This document shows positions 40,855 to 49,752 of a stretch of 62,735 nucleotides of DNA, one piece after another. This stretch comes from an uncultured Oscillospiraceae bacterium (lineage in GTDB: Bacteria; Bacillota; Clostridia; Oscillospirales; Oscillospiraceae). A program made the translations under genes and the position numbers. The notes under the pieces are model-generated. The model was not told the DNA's origin. It was given only the letters and a program-made list of their open reading frames with translations, and ran no database searches. Position 1 is the stretch's first letter, and each line of letters starts with the position of its first letter. Location: assembly GCA_910588455.1 (NCBI GenBank), contig CAJUPG010000002.1, forward strand, positions 1-62,735, written 5' to 3'.

Positions 40855-41961
40855 ATGAAATTCTCCTGCGAAAAAGCCCTGCTCACCTCCGCCGTCTCCA
40901 CCGCCTCCCGGGCGGTAGCAGCCAAGAGCACCATTCCCGCTATGGAAGGCATTCTCATTGACGCGGGCGACACCCTCAAGCTCACCGGCTACGACCTGTC
41001 CATTGGCATCCAGTCCACCGTCCCGGCGGAAATTGTTGAAAAGGGTTCTCTGGTCCTGTCCGCCCGGCTGTTCGGCGATATCATCCGGAAAATGCCCGAC
41101 GACGTTGTGACCTTCACCACCAAGGACCTGATGGTAAACATCCGCTGCGGCCTGTCGGAATTCAATATTCTGGGCACCAGCCCCGAGGACTTCCCGGAGC
41201 TGCCCGCCGTGGACCAGCAGAACAGCTTCACCATCGGCCAGCAGACCCTGCGCTCCATGATCGGACAGACCCTCTTTGCCGTCAGCGACAACGAGAGCCG
41301 CCCGGTTCATACCGGTTCCCTCTTCGAGGCGGACGACATCAGTTTGACGGTGGTGTCGGTGGACGGCTACCGGCTGGCCCTGCGGCGGGAATCCCTGGAG
41401 GTAAAACAGGGAGAACAATTCTTTCAGTTTGTGGTTCCCGGCAGCGCTCTGTCCGAGGTGGAAAAAATCTGCTCCGGGGAGGACGGGGTCACCGTCATTC
41501 AGGGCGCCCGGCACGTGCTGTTTCAGACGGCCCAGACCCTTCTGGTATGCCGCCGGCTGGAGGGGGAATTTTTGAACTACCGCAACGCAATCCCCCGAAA
41601 CAACAGCATTCAAATTGAGTGCGACGCCCGGAAGCTCCTTCAGTCCATTGAGCGGGTGTCCCTCATCATCAGCGAAAAGCTGAAAAGTCCTCTTCGGTGC
41701 GTCTTTGGGGATGGAATAGTCTCTATTACCACCAAAACCGGCATCGGAGACGCGGCGGACCAGTGCTCCATTGAGGGGGACGGCCAGGGACTGGAGATCG
41801 GCTTCAATAATAAGTATCTGATGGACGCCCTGAAGGCCGCCCCGGCGGAAAAGCTGCGGATGGAATTTTCCAGCGGCGTGGCCCCCTGCGTCATCCTCCC
41901 TGCGGAGGAAGACGACAGCTTTATCTATATGGTCTTGCCGGTTCGCCTGAAGGCAAACTGA
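40855..41961 (+). CDS. dnaN: DNA polymerase III beta sliding clamp
   Basis: 368 residues, the usual clamp size, starting MKFSCEKALL at the ATG at 40855 after TGGAGG. It shows the TIPAMEGILIDA region and ends with the clamp C-terminal motif YMVLPVRL. It tethers the replicase and many repair enzymes. Second gene of the origin cluster. Confidence 0.97.
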   Translation: MKFSCEKALLTSAVSTASRAVAAKSTIPAMEGILIDAGDTLKLTGYDLSIGIQSTVPAEIVEKGSLVLSARLFGDIIRKMPDDVVTFTTKDLMVNIRCGLSEFNILGTSPEDFPELPAVDQQNSFTIGQQTLRSMIGQTLFAVSDNESRPVHTGSLFEADDISLTVVSVDGYRLALRRESLEVKQGEQFFQFVVPGSALSEVEKICSGEDGVTVIQGARHVLFQTAQTLLVCRRLEGEFLNYRNAIPRNNSIQIECDARKLLQSIERVSLIISEKLKSPLRCVFGDGIVSITTKTGIGDAADQCSIEGDGQGLEIGFNNKYLMDALKAAPAEKLRMEFSSGVAPCVILPAEEDDSFIYMVLPVRLKAN

Positions 41962-41977
41962 GAAAGGTAATTACAAT

Positions 41978-42193
41978 ATGGAATCTCATCCCATTAAAAT
42001 ACAGACTGAATTCATTAAACTCCAGGATCTGCTGAAATTTGCCGGTGCGGTGGAGACCGGCGGCGACGCTAAGCGGATCATCCAGGAGAGCCGGGTGTCC
42101 GTCAATGGGGAGGTCTGCACCATGCGGGGCAAAAAGCTGCGCCCCGGGGACCGGGCCTGTATCGACGGGGAAACGGAGCTTGTGGTCACATGA
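41978..42193 (+). CDS. yaaA: S4-domain RNA-binding protein YaaA/RlbA
   Basis: 71 residues forming an S4 fold: FIKLQDLLKFAGAVETGG and SRVSVNGEVCTMRGKKLRPGD are typical. Located between dnaN and recF as in most Firmicutes; it is linked to ribosome assembly in B. subtilis. Overlaps recF by four bases. Confidence 0.93.
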   Translation: MESHPIKIQTEFIKLQDLLKFAGAVETGGDAKRIIQESRVSVNGEVCTMRGKKLRPGDRACIDGETELVVT

Positions 42194-43293
42194 CCTGCAA
42201 TGCCCTGAAGCTGGAGCGGTTCCGGAACTATAACCGGTTGGAGGTAGAATTCGACCCCCGGGTGAATCTGATTTACGGGGACAACGCCCAGGGCAAAACC
42301 AATCTGCTGGAGGCGGTGGCCTACCTGTCCTCCGCCCGCTCCCACCGGACCCGGTTCGACCGGGAGCTGATTATGCTGGGGGAAAACGACGCTGTGGTGG
42401 AGTCGGGAATTTCCTCCCGGAGCCGGGATTTTGTTCTGAAGGCCCAGCTGGCCCGGGGACGGACCCGGCGGCTGTGGTCCAACGGGGTAAAGCTGAAAAC
42501 CGCCGGGGATCTGGCGGGGATTCTGACCACCGTGCTGTTCTGTCCCGAGGATTTGTACCTCATCCGGGAGGGGGGCGCGGCCCGGCGGCGGTTTCTGGAC
42601 GGGGCCATCTGCCAGCTGCGGCCCCGGTACGCTCAGGCCCTTGCGGAGTACAACCGGCTGTATGACCACAAGGTCCGGATTCTCCGGGACTGGCCGGAAA
42701 ATCCCTCCCTGCTGGAGACCCTGGACGATTTCAACCTGCGCCTGTGCCAGACGGGGGCCCTGATTATTCATTACCGGGCCCACTTCATCCGGCGGCTTCA
42801 GGAGGAGGCCCCGGCCATCCACCAGGATTTTTCCGGGGGCCGGGAAAGGCTGGAACTGGCCTACCAGACGGTTTCCACCGTACGGGACTGCTTTGCGCCG
42901 GCAAAGGAAATTTTTGGGTGGCTGACAGAGCATCAGGAGAGCCGGCGGCGGGCGGAGCTGGACAGCCGCCAGTGCCTTTCCGGGCCCCACAAGGATGACC
43001 TGGCGGTGCTGCTGGACGGCCAGTCCGCCAAGACCTACGGCTCCCAGGGGCAGACCCGGACGGCGGCCCTGTCCCTGAAGCTGGCCCAGCGGGAGATTTT
43101 CTTTCAGGAGACGGAGGAATATCCGGTGCTGCTTTTGGACGATGTTTTGTCTGAATTGGACCCAAAACGGCAATCCTTTGTATTGAACCGCATTCAGGGA
43201 GGACAGATTTTGATTACCTGCTGCGAGGAGGAAAAGCTGGAAGGGCTGGAGGGCGGCAGGACCTTCCACGTGCAGGGGGGAAGGCTGATTTAA
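42190..43293 (+). CDS. recF: DNA replication and repair protein RecF
   Basis: 367 residues, SMC-like ATPase without a coiled coil: Walker A YGDNAQGKTNLLEA, ABC signature region GPHKDDLAV with SQGQTRTAALSLKLA, Walker B LLLDDVLSELD. It loads RecA at gaps with RecO and RecR. Its stop TAA shares a base with the remB start. Confidence 0.96.
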   Translation: MTCNALKLERFRNYNRLEVEFDPRVNLIYGDNAQGKTNLLEAVAYLSSARSHRTRFDRELIMLGENDAVVESGISSRSRDFVLKAQLARGRTRRLWSNGVKLKTAGDLAGILTTVLFCPEDLYLIREGGAARRRFLDGAICQLRPRYAQALAEYNRLYDHKVRILRDWPENPSLLETLDDFNLRLCQTGALIIHYRAHFIRRLQEEAPAIHQDFSGGRERLELAYQTVSTVRDCFAPAKEIFGWLTEHQESRRRAELDSRQCLSGPHKDDLAVLLDGQSAKTYGSQGQTRTAALSLKLAQREIFFQETEEYPVLLLDDVLSELDPKRQSFVLNRIQGGQILITCCEEEKLEGLEGGRTFHVQGGRLI

Positions 43294-43553
43294 TGTACGT
43301 GCACCTGGGACAGTCTGTTGTTCTGCCCGAGGGGGAAATTTTGGGCATTTTCGACTTGGACAACGCCAGCTGGGCCTATAAGACCCGGGAATTTTTAGAC
43401 CGGGCGGAGCGAGAAGGCCGGGTGGTGTCCGTCAGTGAGGACCTGCCCCGGTCGTTTGTGCTGGCCCGGCGGGACGGCCAAGAGACTATGATCTATTTGT
43501 GTCAATTATCCGCCTCTGCCCTGCTGCGGCGTACAAAGAGCGGAATGTTGTAA
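43293..43553 (+). CDS. remB: RemB-like (YaaB) DUF370 regulator
   Basis: 86 residues with the family start YVHLGQSVVLPEGEILGIFDLDN and an AYKTREFL region. RemA/RemB are DNA-binding regulators of biofilm matrix genes in Bacillus; the location between recF and gyrB matches. Coupled to recF by a one-base overlap (TAATG). Confidence 0.88.
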   Translation: MYVHLGQSVVLPEGEILGIFDLDNASWAYKTREFLDRAEREGRVVSVSEDLPRSFVLARRDGQETMIYLCQLSASALLRRTKSGML

Positions 43554-43578
43554 ATAAATCAAAAAGGAGGTCCATTTT

Positions 43579-43995
43579 ATGGAACCGATTGAATATTTGT
43601 GGAAGGACCGCAAGCGCCATCTGGGAATGCCCCTGTCCTTCACCCGCTACCGCCTCAGCGAGGACCGGCTGTTTTGTGAAACGGGCTTCCTGAACATCAA
43701 GGCGGACGAGGTGCTGCTCTACCGGGTCCGGGATCTGGAGCTGACTATTTCTCTGGGCCAGCGGATTTTTGGGGTGGGGACGGTGTGCGTCCACTCCTCC
43801 GACCAGAGCATTCCCCATCTGGACCTGAAAAATGTAAAGCACCCCCGGGAGGTCAAGGAGCTGATTCACCAGAAGGTGGAGAAGGCCAAGAACGACCGCC
43901 GGCTGCGGTCCATGGAGGTCATGAGCAATGCCGGAGCCTCCCACCAGGAGGCGCTGGATGAAATGGACCAATTTGACGACGAACCAATGGACTAA
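43579..43995 (+). CDS. Bacterial PH-domain protein
   Basis: 138 residues. Residues 15-105 resemble the bPH domain (FTRYRLSEDRLFCETG, EVLLYRVRDLELTISLGQRIFG, VGTVCVHSSD), followed by a charged helix with Gln and Asp. There is no membrane helix. Function unknown; it sits between remB and gyrB. AAAGGAGG precedes the ATG. Confidence 0.82.
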   Translation: MEPIEYLWKDRKRHLGMPLSFTRYRLSEDRLFCETGFLNIKADEVLLYRVRDLELTISLGQRIFGVGTVCVHSSDQSIPHLDLKNVKHPREVKELIHQKVEKAKNDRRLRSMEVMSNAGASHQEALDEMDQFDDEPMD

Positions 43996-44007
43996 GAGAG
44001 GTAAACT

Positions 44008-45945
44008 ATGGCAGAAGAACTGAACACAACCAAAACCGACCACGCATACAGCGGCTCGGAAATCCAGGTACTGGAAGGGCTGGAGGCGGTGCGCAAGCGC
44101 CCCGGTATGTACATCGGTTCCACGTCGGAATCCGGCCTGCACCACCTGGTCTATGAAATTGTGGATAACTCCATCGACGAAGCCCTGGCGGGCTACTGCA
44201 CCGACATCTCCGTCATCATCAATAAGGACAATACCATCACCGTGGTGGACAATGGCCGGGGCATCCCGGTGGACATTCAGCCCCAGACGGGCAAGCCCGC
44301 TCTGGAAGTGGTCTTTACAATCCTCCACGCAGGCGGAAAATTCGGCGGCGGCGGCTATAAGGTCTCCGGCGGACTCCACGGGGTGGGCGCGTCGGTGGTG
44401 AACGCCCTGAGCGAGTGGTTAGAGGTCCAGGTCCACAAAAACGGCCAGATCTACGAGATGAAGTTCTCCCGGGGGAAAATTACCCAGGAGATGAAGATTA
44501 TAGGCCGCACGGACCACAACGGCACCACTGTGAGCTTCAAGCCCGACCCGGAGATGTTCGACACCCTGGTCTACAGCTACGACACCCTCCACACCCGGAT
44601 GCGGGAGGAGGCCTTCTTAAACGCGGGCCTGCGCATTCAGACGGTGGACCTGCGCCCCGGCCAGGAGCAGGAGGACGATATGTGCTACGCCGGGGGCATC
44701 CGGGAATTCGTCTCCTTCATCAACAAAAACAAGACCCCCGTCCATGAGGACGTAATCTTCATGTCCGGCAGCAAGGAGGACTCCATGGCGGAGATCGCCA
44801 TGCAGTACAACGACGGCTTTCAGGAGGTTATGGTCTCCTTCGCCAACAACGTGCACACCCCCGAGGGAGGTATGCACGAGGAGGGCTTCCGGCGGGCCTT
44901 GACCAACGCCCTGAACGCCTACGGCAAGAAAATCAAGCTGCTGAAGGACGACGACAAGGTCTCCGGCGACGACTGCCGGGAGGGCTTGACGGTGGTGATT
45001 TCGGTCAAGCTCACCGAGGCACAGTTCGAGGGCCAGACCAAGGCCAAGCTGGGCAACAGCGAGATCCGGACCCTGGTGAACAGCATTGTGTCCGAAAAGC
45101 TGGAGATTTATCTGGAGGAAAACCCCGCGGTAGGCCGGGCCATTCTGGAAAAGGCCATGATGGCCTCCCGGGCCCGGGAGGCCGCCCGGCGGGCCCGGGA
45201 AAACATCCGCCGGAAAACCGCTCTGGAGGGGGCCACCCTCCCTGGCAAGCTGGCGGACTGCTACGAGCGGGACCCGTCCCTGACAGAGCTCTATATCGTC
45301 GAGGGCGACTCCGCCGGCGGCTCCGCCAAGGGGGGCCGGGACTCCCGGTATCAGGCGATTCTGCCCCTGTGGGGCAAGATGCTCAACGTGGAAAAGGCCC
45401 GGGCGGATAAAGTATACGGCAACGACAAGCTCACCCCGGTGATTACCGCCCTGGGGGCCGGCCTGGGGGACGACTTCGACCAGGAGAAGCTGCGCTACCA
45501 TAAAGTGGTCATTATGGCGGACGCCGATGTGGACGGCGCCCATATCCGCACCCTGCTGCTCACCTTCTTCTTCCGGTTCATGCGGCCCCTGATTGACCAG
45601 GGCTATGTGTACGCCGCCGTGCCTCCCCTGTATAAGCTGACCCGGGGCAAGACCACCCGTGTGGCCTTCTCCGACGAGGAGCGGGACGAGATTTCCGCGG
45701 AGCTGCGGGGGGGAAACCCCAATGTGCGGGTGGAGATCAGCCGCTTCAAGGGCTTGGGCGAGATGGACCCGGAGGAGCTTTGGGACACCACCATGAACCC
45801 GGAGACCCGGACCCTGAAGCGGATCACCATGGCGGACGCGGTGCGGGCGGACGAGATTTTCACTCTGCTCATGGGGGAAAAAGTGGAGCCCCGCCGGGAG
45901 TATATCGAGCAGAACGCGGAAAAAGCAATGAACCTGGATTATTAA
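44008..45945 (+). CDS. gyrB: DNA gyrase subunit B
   Basis: 645 residues. GHKL ATPase motifs (EIVDNSIDEALAGY, VDNGRGIPV, GGLHGVGASVVNAL), then the TOPRIM domain (VEGDSAGGSAKGGRD, DADVDGAHIRTLLL) and the GyrB tail. With GyrA it introduces negative supercoils. No E. coli-type insert, consistent with Gram-positive GyrB. Confidence 0.98.
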   Translation: MAEELNTTKTDHAYSGSEIQVLEGLEAVRKRPGMYIGSTSESGLHHLVYEIVDNSIDEALAGYCTDISVIINKDNTITVVDNGRGIPVDIQPQTGKPALEVVFTILHAGGKFGGGGYKVSGGLHGVGASVVNALSEWLEVQVHKNGQIYEMKFSRGKITQEMKIIGRTDHNGTTVSFKPDPEMFDTLVYSYDTLHTRMREEAFLNAGLRIQTVDLRPGQEQEDDMCYAGGIREFVSFINKNKTPVHEDVIFMSGSKEDSMAEIAMQYNDGFQEVMVSFANNVHTPEGGMHEEGFRRALTNALNAYGKKIKLLKDDDKVSGDDCREGLTVVISVKLTEAQFEGQTKAKLGNSEIRTLVNSIVSEKLEIYLEENPAVGRAILEKAMMASRAREAARRARENIRRKTALEGATLPGKLADCYERDPSLTELYIVEGDSAGGSAKGGRDSRYQAILPLWGKMLNVEKARADKVYGNDKLTPVITALGAGLGDDFDQEKLRYHKVVIMADADVDGAHIRTLLLTFFFRFMRPLIDQGYVYAAVPPLYKLTRGKTTRVAFSDEERDEISAELRGGNPNVRVEISRFKGLGEMDPEELWDTTMNPETRTLKRITMADAVRADEIFTLLMGEKVEPRREYIEQNAEKAMNLDY

Positions 45946-45956
45946 GGAGATAGCAT

Positions 45957-48458
45957 ATGGCGAAACGACCCGAGGAGGAGAGGGATATTTCCTTTCCCAA
46001 TCAAAAGATTGTTAACATCAACCTGGAGCACGAGATGGAAAACGCGTATATTGAATACGCCATGTCCGTCATTGTGGGCCGGGCTCTGCCCGATGTGCGA
46101 GACGGCCTGAAGCCGGTCCACCGCCGCATTCTGTACACCATGTATGAGAGCGGGCTGACCAGTGACAAGCCCTTTAAAAAATCCGCCACCTGCGTGGGCG
46201 ACGTGCTGGGTAAATACCACCCCCACGGGGACCAGTCTGTTTACGATGCGCTGGTCCGTCTGGGGCAGGATTTCTCCATGCGCTATATGCTGGTGGACGG
46301 CCACGGAAACTTCGGCTCCATCGACGGCGACCCCCCTGCCGCCTACCGTTACACCGAGGCCCGGATGTCCAAGCTTTCTAACGAGATGCTTCGGGACATC
46401 GAGAAGGAGACGGTGGACTGGGACCCCAACTTTGACGAGACCCGGAAGGAGCCCCGGGTACTCCCCTCCCGGTTCCCCAACCTGCTGGTGAACGGCTCCA
46501 GCGGCATCGCCGTGGGTATGACCACCAACATCCCTCCCCACAACCTGCGGGAGGTCATCAACGCGACAATCTGCGTCCTGGAGGACCCGGAGGCCGGTCT
46601 GGACGACCTGATGGAGCACATCAAGGGCCCGGACTTCCCCACCCGGGGAATTATCATGGGTCGCAGCGGTATCCGGGCGGCCTACGCCACCGGCAAGGGC
46701 CACATCCGGGTCCGGGCCCGAACCGAGATGGAGGAGTTTGGCAGCGGCCGCACCCGGATTATTGTCACGGAGCTGCCCTATCAGGTGAACAAATCCCGGC
46801 TGGTGGAGAATATCGCCGACCAGGTGAAGGACAAGCGGCTGGAGGGGATCTCCGGCCTGCGGGACGAGTCCGACGGCAAGAAGGGTATGCGCATCGTGAT
46901 CGAGCTGAAAAAGGACGCGAATCCCCAGGTGGTTCTGAACCGCCTGTTTGCCCAGACGCAGATGCAGACTACCTTCGCGGTGGTGATGCTGGCTCTGGTG
47001 AACAACCAGAAGCAGCCAAAAACCCTCTCCCTGCGGGAGATTTTGGACGAATACATCGCTTTTCAGGAGCAGATCATCACCCGCCGGACCATTTTCGACC
47101 GCCGGAAGGCCCAGGAGCGGGCCCACTTGATTGAAGGTCTGCTCATTGCCCAGGACAACATCGACGAGGTCATCCGGATTATCCGTTCCAGCTATGACAA
47201 CGCCAAGGAGCGCCTGATGGAACGCTTTCAGCTGGACGATGTGCAGGCCCAGGCCATCTGCGATATGCGGCTGATTGCCCTCCAGGGCCTGAACCGGGAA
47301 AAGCTGGAGACGGAGTATGCCGAGCTGGAAAAGAAAATCGCCTATTTCAATCAGCTCCTGTCGGATGAAAAGATGCTCCGGGGAGTGCTGAAAACCGAGC
47401 TGGAGGAGATCCGGGACAAGTATGGCGACGACCGCAAAACAGAGATTGGCTTTGCGGAGGACGACATTGACATTGAGGACTTGATTGAGGAACAGCAGTG
47501 CGTGTTCACCCTCACCCAGGCGGGGTACATCAAGCGCACCTCCGCCAGCGAGTACACCGCCCAGTCCAAGGGCGGACAGGGCCGCAAGGGCATCACCACC
47601 CGGGACGAGGATTATGTATCGGATGTGTTCACTGCCTCTACCCACGACTATCTGTTCTTCTTCACCAATACCGGCCGGGTGTACCGGAAGAAGGGCTATC
47701 AGATTCCCGAGTCCGGCAAGGCCGCCAAGGGGACCAATATTGTCAACGTGCTCCAGGTGGAGCAGGGGGAAAAAATCCAGACGATTATCCACACCCGGGC
47801 CCTGGATAATCCGGACCTGTTCCTGATGATGATTACCCGCAACGGCACGGTGAAGCGCCTGCCGGTGATGGCCCTGAAGAACATCCGGAACGTTGGAATC
47901 CGGGCCCTGCGGCTGGACGAGGGGGACGAGCTGATCTCCGTCCGGGAGACCGACGGCCAGCAGAAGATTCTCATTGCCACCCGGGAGGGTATGGCGGTGT
48001 GCTTCGACGAAAACGACGTGCGCCCCATGGGACGGGACGCGGTAGGCGTCCGGGGTATCCGCCTCCGGGAGGGGGACTATGTGGTGGGCGCGGCCCGGGC
48101 AGTCCCCGGTAAGTGCGTGCTGACCATCACGGAGAAGGGTTATGGCAAACGAACCCCCGTAGAGGAGTACCGGATTACAAACCGGGGCGGTTTGGGCATC
48201 AAAAACTATATGATTACCGAAAAAACCGGGGAGATCGTGGGGGTCAAGGTTGTGGACGGGTCGGAGGACCTGCTGCTGGTGACTCAGGCGGGTATCCTGA
48301 TCCGCACCCATGTGGACAGCATCCGTACTGCCGGGCGGTCCACCCAGGGGGTTATTGTAATGCGCTTCAAGGAAGAGGGGGATAAGGTGATCTCCCTGGC
48401 CCTGGCGGAGCGGGAGAACAGCGAAGAGACGGCGGAAGCAGATGTGGAAGAGGAGTAA
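45957..48458 (+). CDS. gyrA: DNA gyrase subunit A
   Basis: 833 residues: the breakage-reunion core with catalytic Tyr132 in AYRYTEARMS, the long coiled-coil neck and a six-blade beta-pinwheel (repeated GRVYRKKGYQIP-type blades, GyrA box GGQGRKGI at about 540). In the quinolone-binding loop the sequence is HPHGDQSVYDALV, so the position of E. coli Ser83 is Gln93 while Asp87 is kept (Asp97). It follows gyrB after 11 nt with AAGGAGA. Confidence 0.97.
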   Translation: MAKRPEEERDISFPNQKIVNINLEHEMENAYIEYAMSVIVGRALPDVRDGLKPVHRRILYTMYESGLTSDKPFKKSATCVGDVLGKYHPHGDQSVYDALVRLGQDFSMRYMLVDGHGNFGSIDGDPPAAYRYTEARMSKLSNEMLRDIEKETVDWDPNFDETRKEPRVLPSRFPNLLVNGSSGIAVGMTTNIPPHNLREVINATICVLEDPEAGLDDLMEHIKGPDFPTRGIIMGRSGIRAAYATGKGHIRVRARTEMEEFGSGRTRIIVTELPYQVNKSRLVENIADQVKDKRLEGISGLRDESDGKKGMRIVIELKKDANPQVVLNRLFAQTQMQTTFAVVMLALVNNQKQPKTLSLREILDEYIAFQEQIITRRTIFDRRKAQERAHLIEGLLIAQDNIDEVIRIIRSSYDNAKERLMERFQLDDVQAQAICDMRLIALQGLNREKLETEYAELEKKIAYFNQLLSDEKMLRGVLKTELEEIRDKYGDDRKTEIGFAEDDIDIEDLIEEQQCVFTLTQAGYIKRTSASEYTAQSKGGQGRKGITTRDEDYVSDVFTASTHDYLFFFTNTGRVYRKKGYQIPESGKAAKGTNIVNVLQVEQGEKIQTIIHTRALDNPDLFLMMITRNGTVKRLPVMALKNIRNVGIRALRLDEGDELISVRETDGQQKILIATREGMAVCFDENDVRPMGRDAVGVRGIRLREGDYVVGAARAVPGKCVLTITEKGYGKRTPVEEYRITNRGGLGIKNYMITEKTGEIVGVKVVDGSEDLLLVTQAGILIRTHVDSIRTAGRSTQGVIVMRFKEEGDKVISLALAERENSEETAEADVEEE

Positions 48459-48467
48459 GGGCAATTT

Positions 48468-48905
48468 ATGAAAACAGTCACCGTCTACACCGATGGGGCC
48501 TGCTCCGGAAATCCGGGCCCCGGGGGCTGGGGGGCCATCCTCATGTACGGCGAGCACAAAAAAGAGCTCTCCGGCGGGGAGCCCCAGACCACCAACAACC
48601 GCATGGAACTCACCGGGGTAATCTCCGCCCTGGAGGCGCTGAAGGAGCCCTGTACCGTGGAGCTGTACTCCGACAGCAAATATGTCATTGACGCCCTGGA
48701 AAAAGGCTGGGCCAGGGGCTGGAAGGCCCGAAACTGGGTGAAGCCGGACAAAAAACCGGCGCTGAACCCGGATTTATGGGAAAAGCTGCTGGCACTGTGC
48801 GCGTATCACAAGGTCAGCCTCCACTGGGTCAAGGGCCACGCCAGCAACCCCTATAACAACCGCTGTGACCAGCTGGCGGTGGCGGAAAGTCAAAAATACC
48901 GGTAG
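48468..48905 (+). CDS. rnhA: Ribonuclease HI
   Basis: Removes RNA from RNA-DNA hybrids. 145 residues with all four carboxylates in context: TDGACSGNPGPGGWGA, MELTGV, YSDSKYV and NRCDQLA, plus the handle basic loop KGWARGWKARNWVK. Follows gyrA after 9 nt. Confidence 0.95.
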   Translation: MKTVTVYTDGACSGNPGPGGWGAILMYGEHKKELSGGEPQTTNNRMELTGVISALEALKEPCTVELYSDSKYVIDALEKGWARGWKARNWVKPDKKPALNPDLWEKLLALCAYHKVSLHWVKGHASNPYNNRCDQLAVAESQKYR

Positions 48906-48914
48906 AATCCGCCC

Positions 48915-48943
48915 TTGACAACCTCAAAAAAATCGTTCATAAT
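48915..48943 (+). promoter_or_regulatory. Sigma-A promoter of thiT
   Basis: -35 TTGACA (48915-48920), 17-nt spacer, -10 CATAAT (48938-48943), just before the TPP aptamer. Confidence 0.75.
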
Positions 48944-48965
48944 AAAACACACCGTAAGACAACTG

Positions 48966-49068
48966 AACACAGGGGCGCTGGAAGCCATTTCCGGCTGAGA
49001 TGCGGGGCAAATAGCAGCCCCCGGTCCCTTGAACCTGATCCGGGTAATGCCGGCGTAGGAAGTGAACG
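48966..49068 (+). ncRNA. TPP riboswitch (THI element)
   Basis: The conserved core is present in order: GGGGCGCTGG, GGCTGAGATG, then CCCTTGAACCTGATCCGGGT, AATGCCGGCGTAGGAAG. These are the thiamine-pyrophosphate-binding elements. It lies between a promoter and thiT, with a terminator hairpin downstream as the expression platform. Confidence 0.95.
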
Positions 49069-49109
49069 GACCAAAACAAGCCGTGTTGAATTTGTTGTTG
49101 TCCTCTTTC

Positions 49110-49151
49110 GTACCGCAGTGCAGCCGTTCGGGTGTATTGCGGTACTTTATT
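49110..49151 (+). terminator. Expression-platform terminator of the TPP riboswitch
   Basis: GTACCGCA (49110-49117) pairs with TGCGGTAC (49138-49145); the inner TGCA/TGTA adds pairs, and TTTATT follows. TPP binding should favour this hairpin and stop transcription before thiT. Confidence 0.75.
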
Positions 49152-49172
49152 CAAAACAAGGAGGAAACAGCA

Positions 49173-49718
49173 ATGAAAAAAACCACACGTATGCTCACGG
49201 AAGCAGGCATCCTTATTGCCCTGGCCCTGGTATTGGGGCTGATTAAGCTCTATGAATTTCCAAACGGCGGGTCCATCTCGCTGGAAATGCTGCCGCTATT
49301 TCTATTTTGCGTACGCTGGGGTGCGGGCCCCGGTCTGATCGCCTGCACGGCTTTCGGCGTTTTGCAGGTTTTTGTTCAGGGGGCTGTAGGGTACGGCTGG
49401 ATCTCAATTATTCTGGATTACATTGCGGCTCCAATCCCGATTGCGCTGGCGGGAATGGGAAAAGGCAGGCCCGGCGGAATTTACTGGGGCAGTGTATTGG
49501 GCGCCTTTGGACGCTTCATGGTCCATTTTATCAGCGGAATTACCGTTTATCGCATTATTGCCCCCACGGAGCTGCTGGGGACAGTGTTTGACAACCCCTT
49601 CCTCTACTCTTTTGTATATAACATCAGCTATGTTGGCGTAGATTTGATTCTCTGCCTAGCAATTTTTGCCTTAGCGTCCAAGGCCATGGGGAAATACTAC
49701 CAGGGCGCGGACCTGTAA
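49173..49718 (+). CDS. thiT: Thiamine ECF transporter S-component ThiT
   Basis: 181 residues, six membrane helices, with KLYEFPNGGSISLEMLPLF and the YGWISIILDYIAAP region matching ThiT thiamine-binding residues. It captures thiamine and works with the shared EcfAA'T module (not in this window). Start at 49173 after AAGGAGG. The TPP riboswitch upstream confirms the substrate. Confidence 0.95.
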   Translation: MKKTTRMLTEAGILIALALVLGLIKLYEFPNGGSISLEMLPLFLFCVRWGAGPGLIACTAFGVLQVFVQGAVGYGWISIILDYIAAPIPIALAGMGKGRPGGIYWGSVLGAFGRFMVHFISGITVYRIIAPTELLGTVFDNPFLYSFVYNISYVGVDLILCLAIFALASKAMGKYYQGADL

Positions 49719-49752
49719 AAAAGCCCCCGTTGGGGCGGAAAGCGAGGCCCCT

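Noticed and set aside
43267..43272. CACGTG cores at 4629-4634 and 43267-43272 as further parS sites
   Set aside because: The flanks do not match the TGTTTC/GAAACA arms, and both lie in coding sequence.
44160..44168. Perfect TGTGGATAA DnaA-box sequence
   Set aside because: It lies inside gyrB and encodes part of the invariant IVDNSIDEA motif, so the match is explained by coding constraint.
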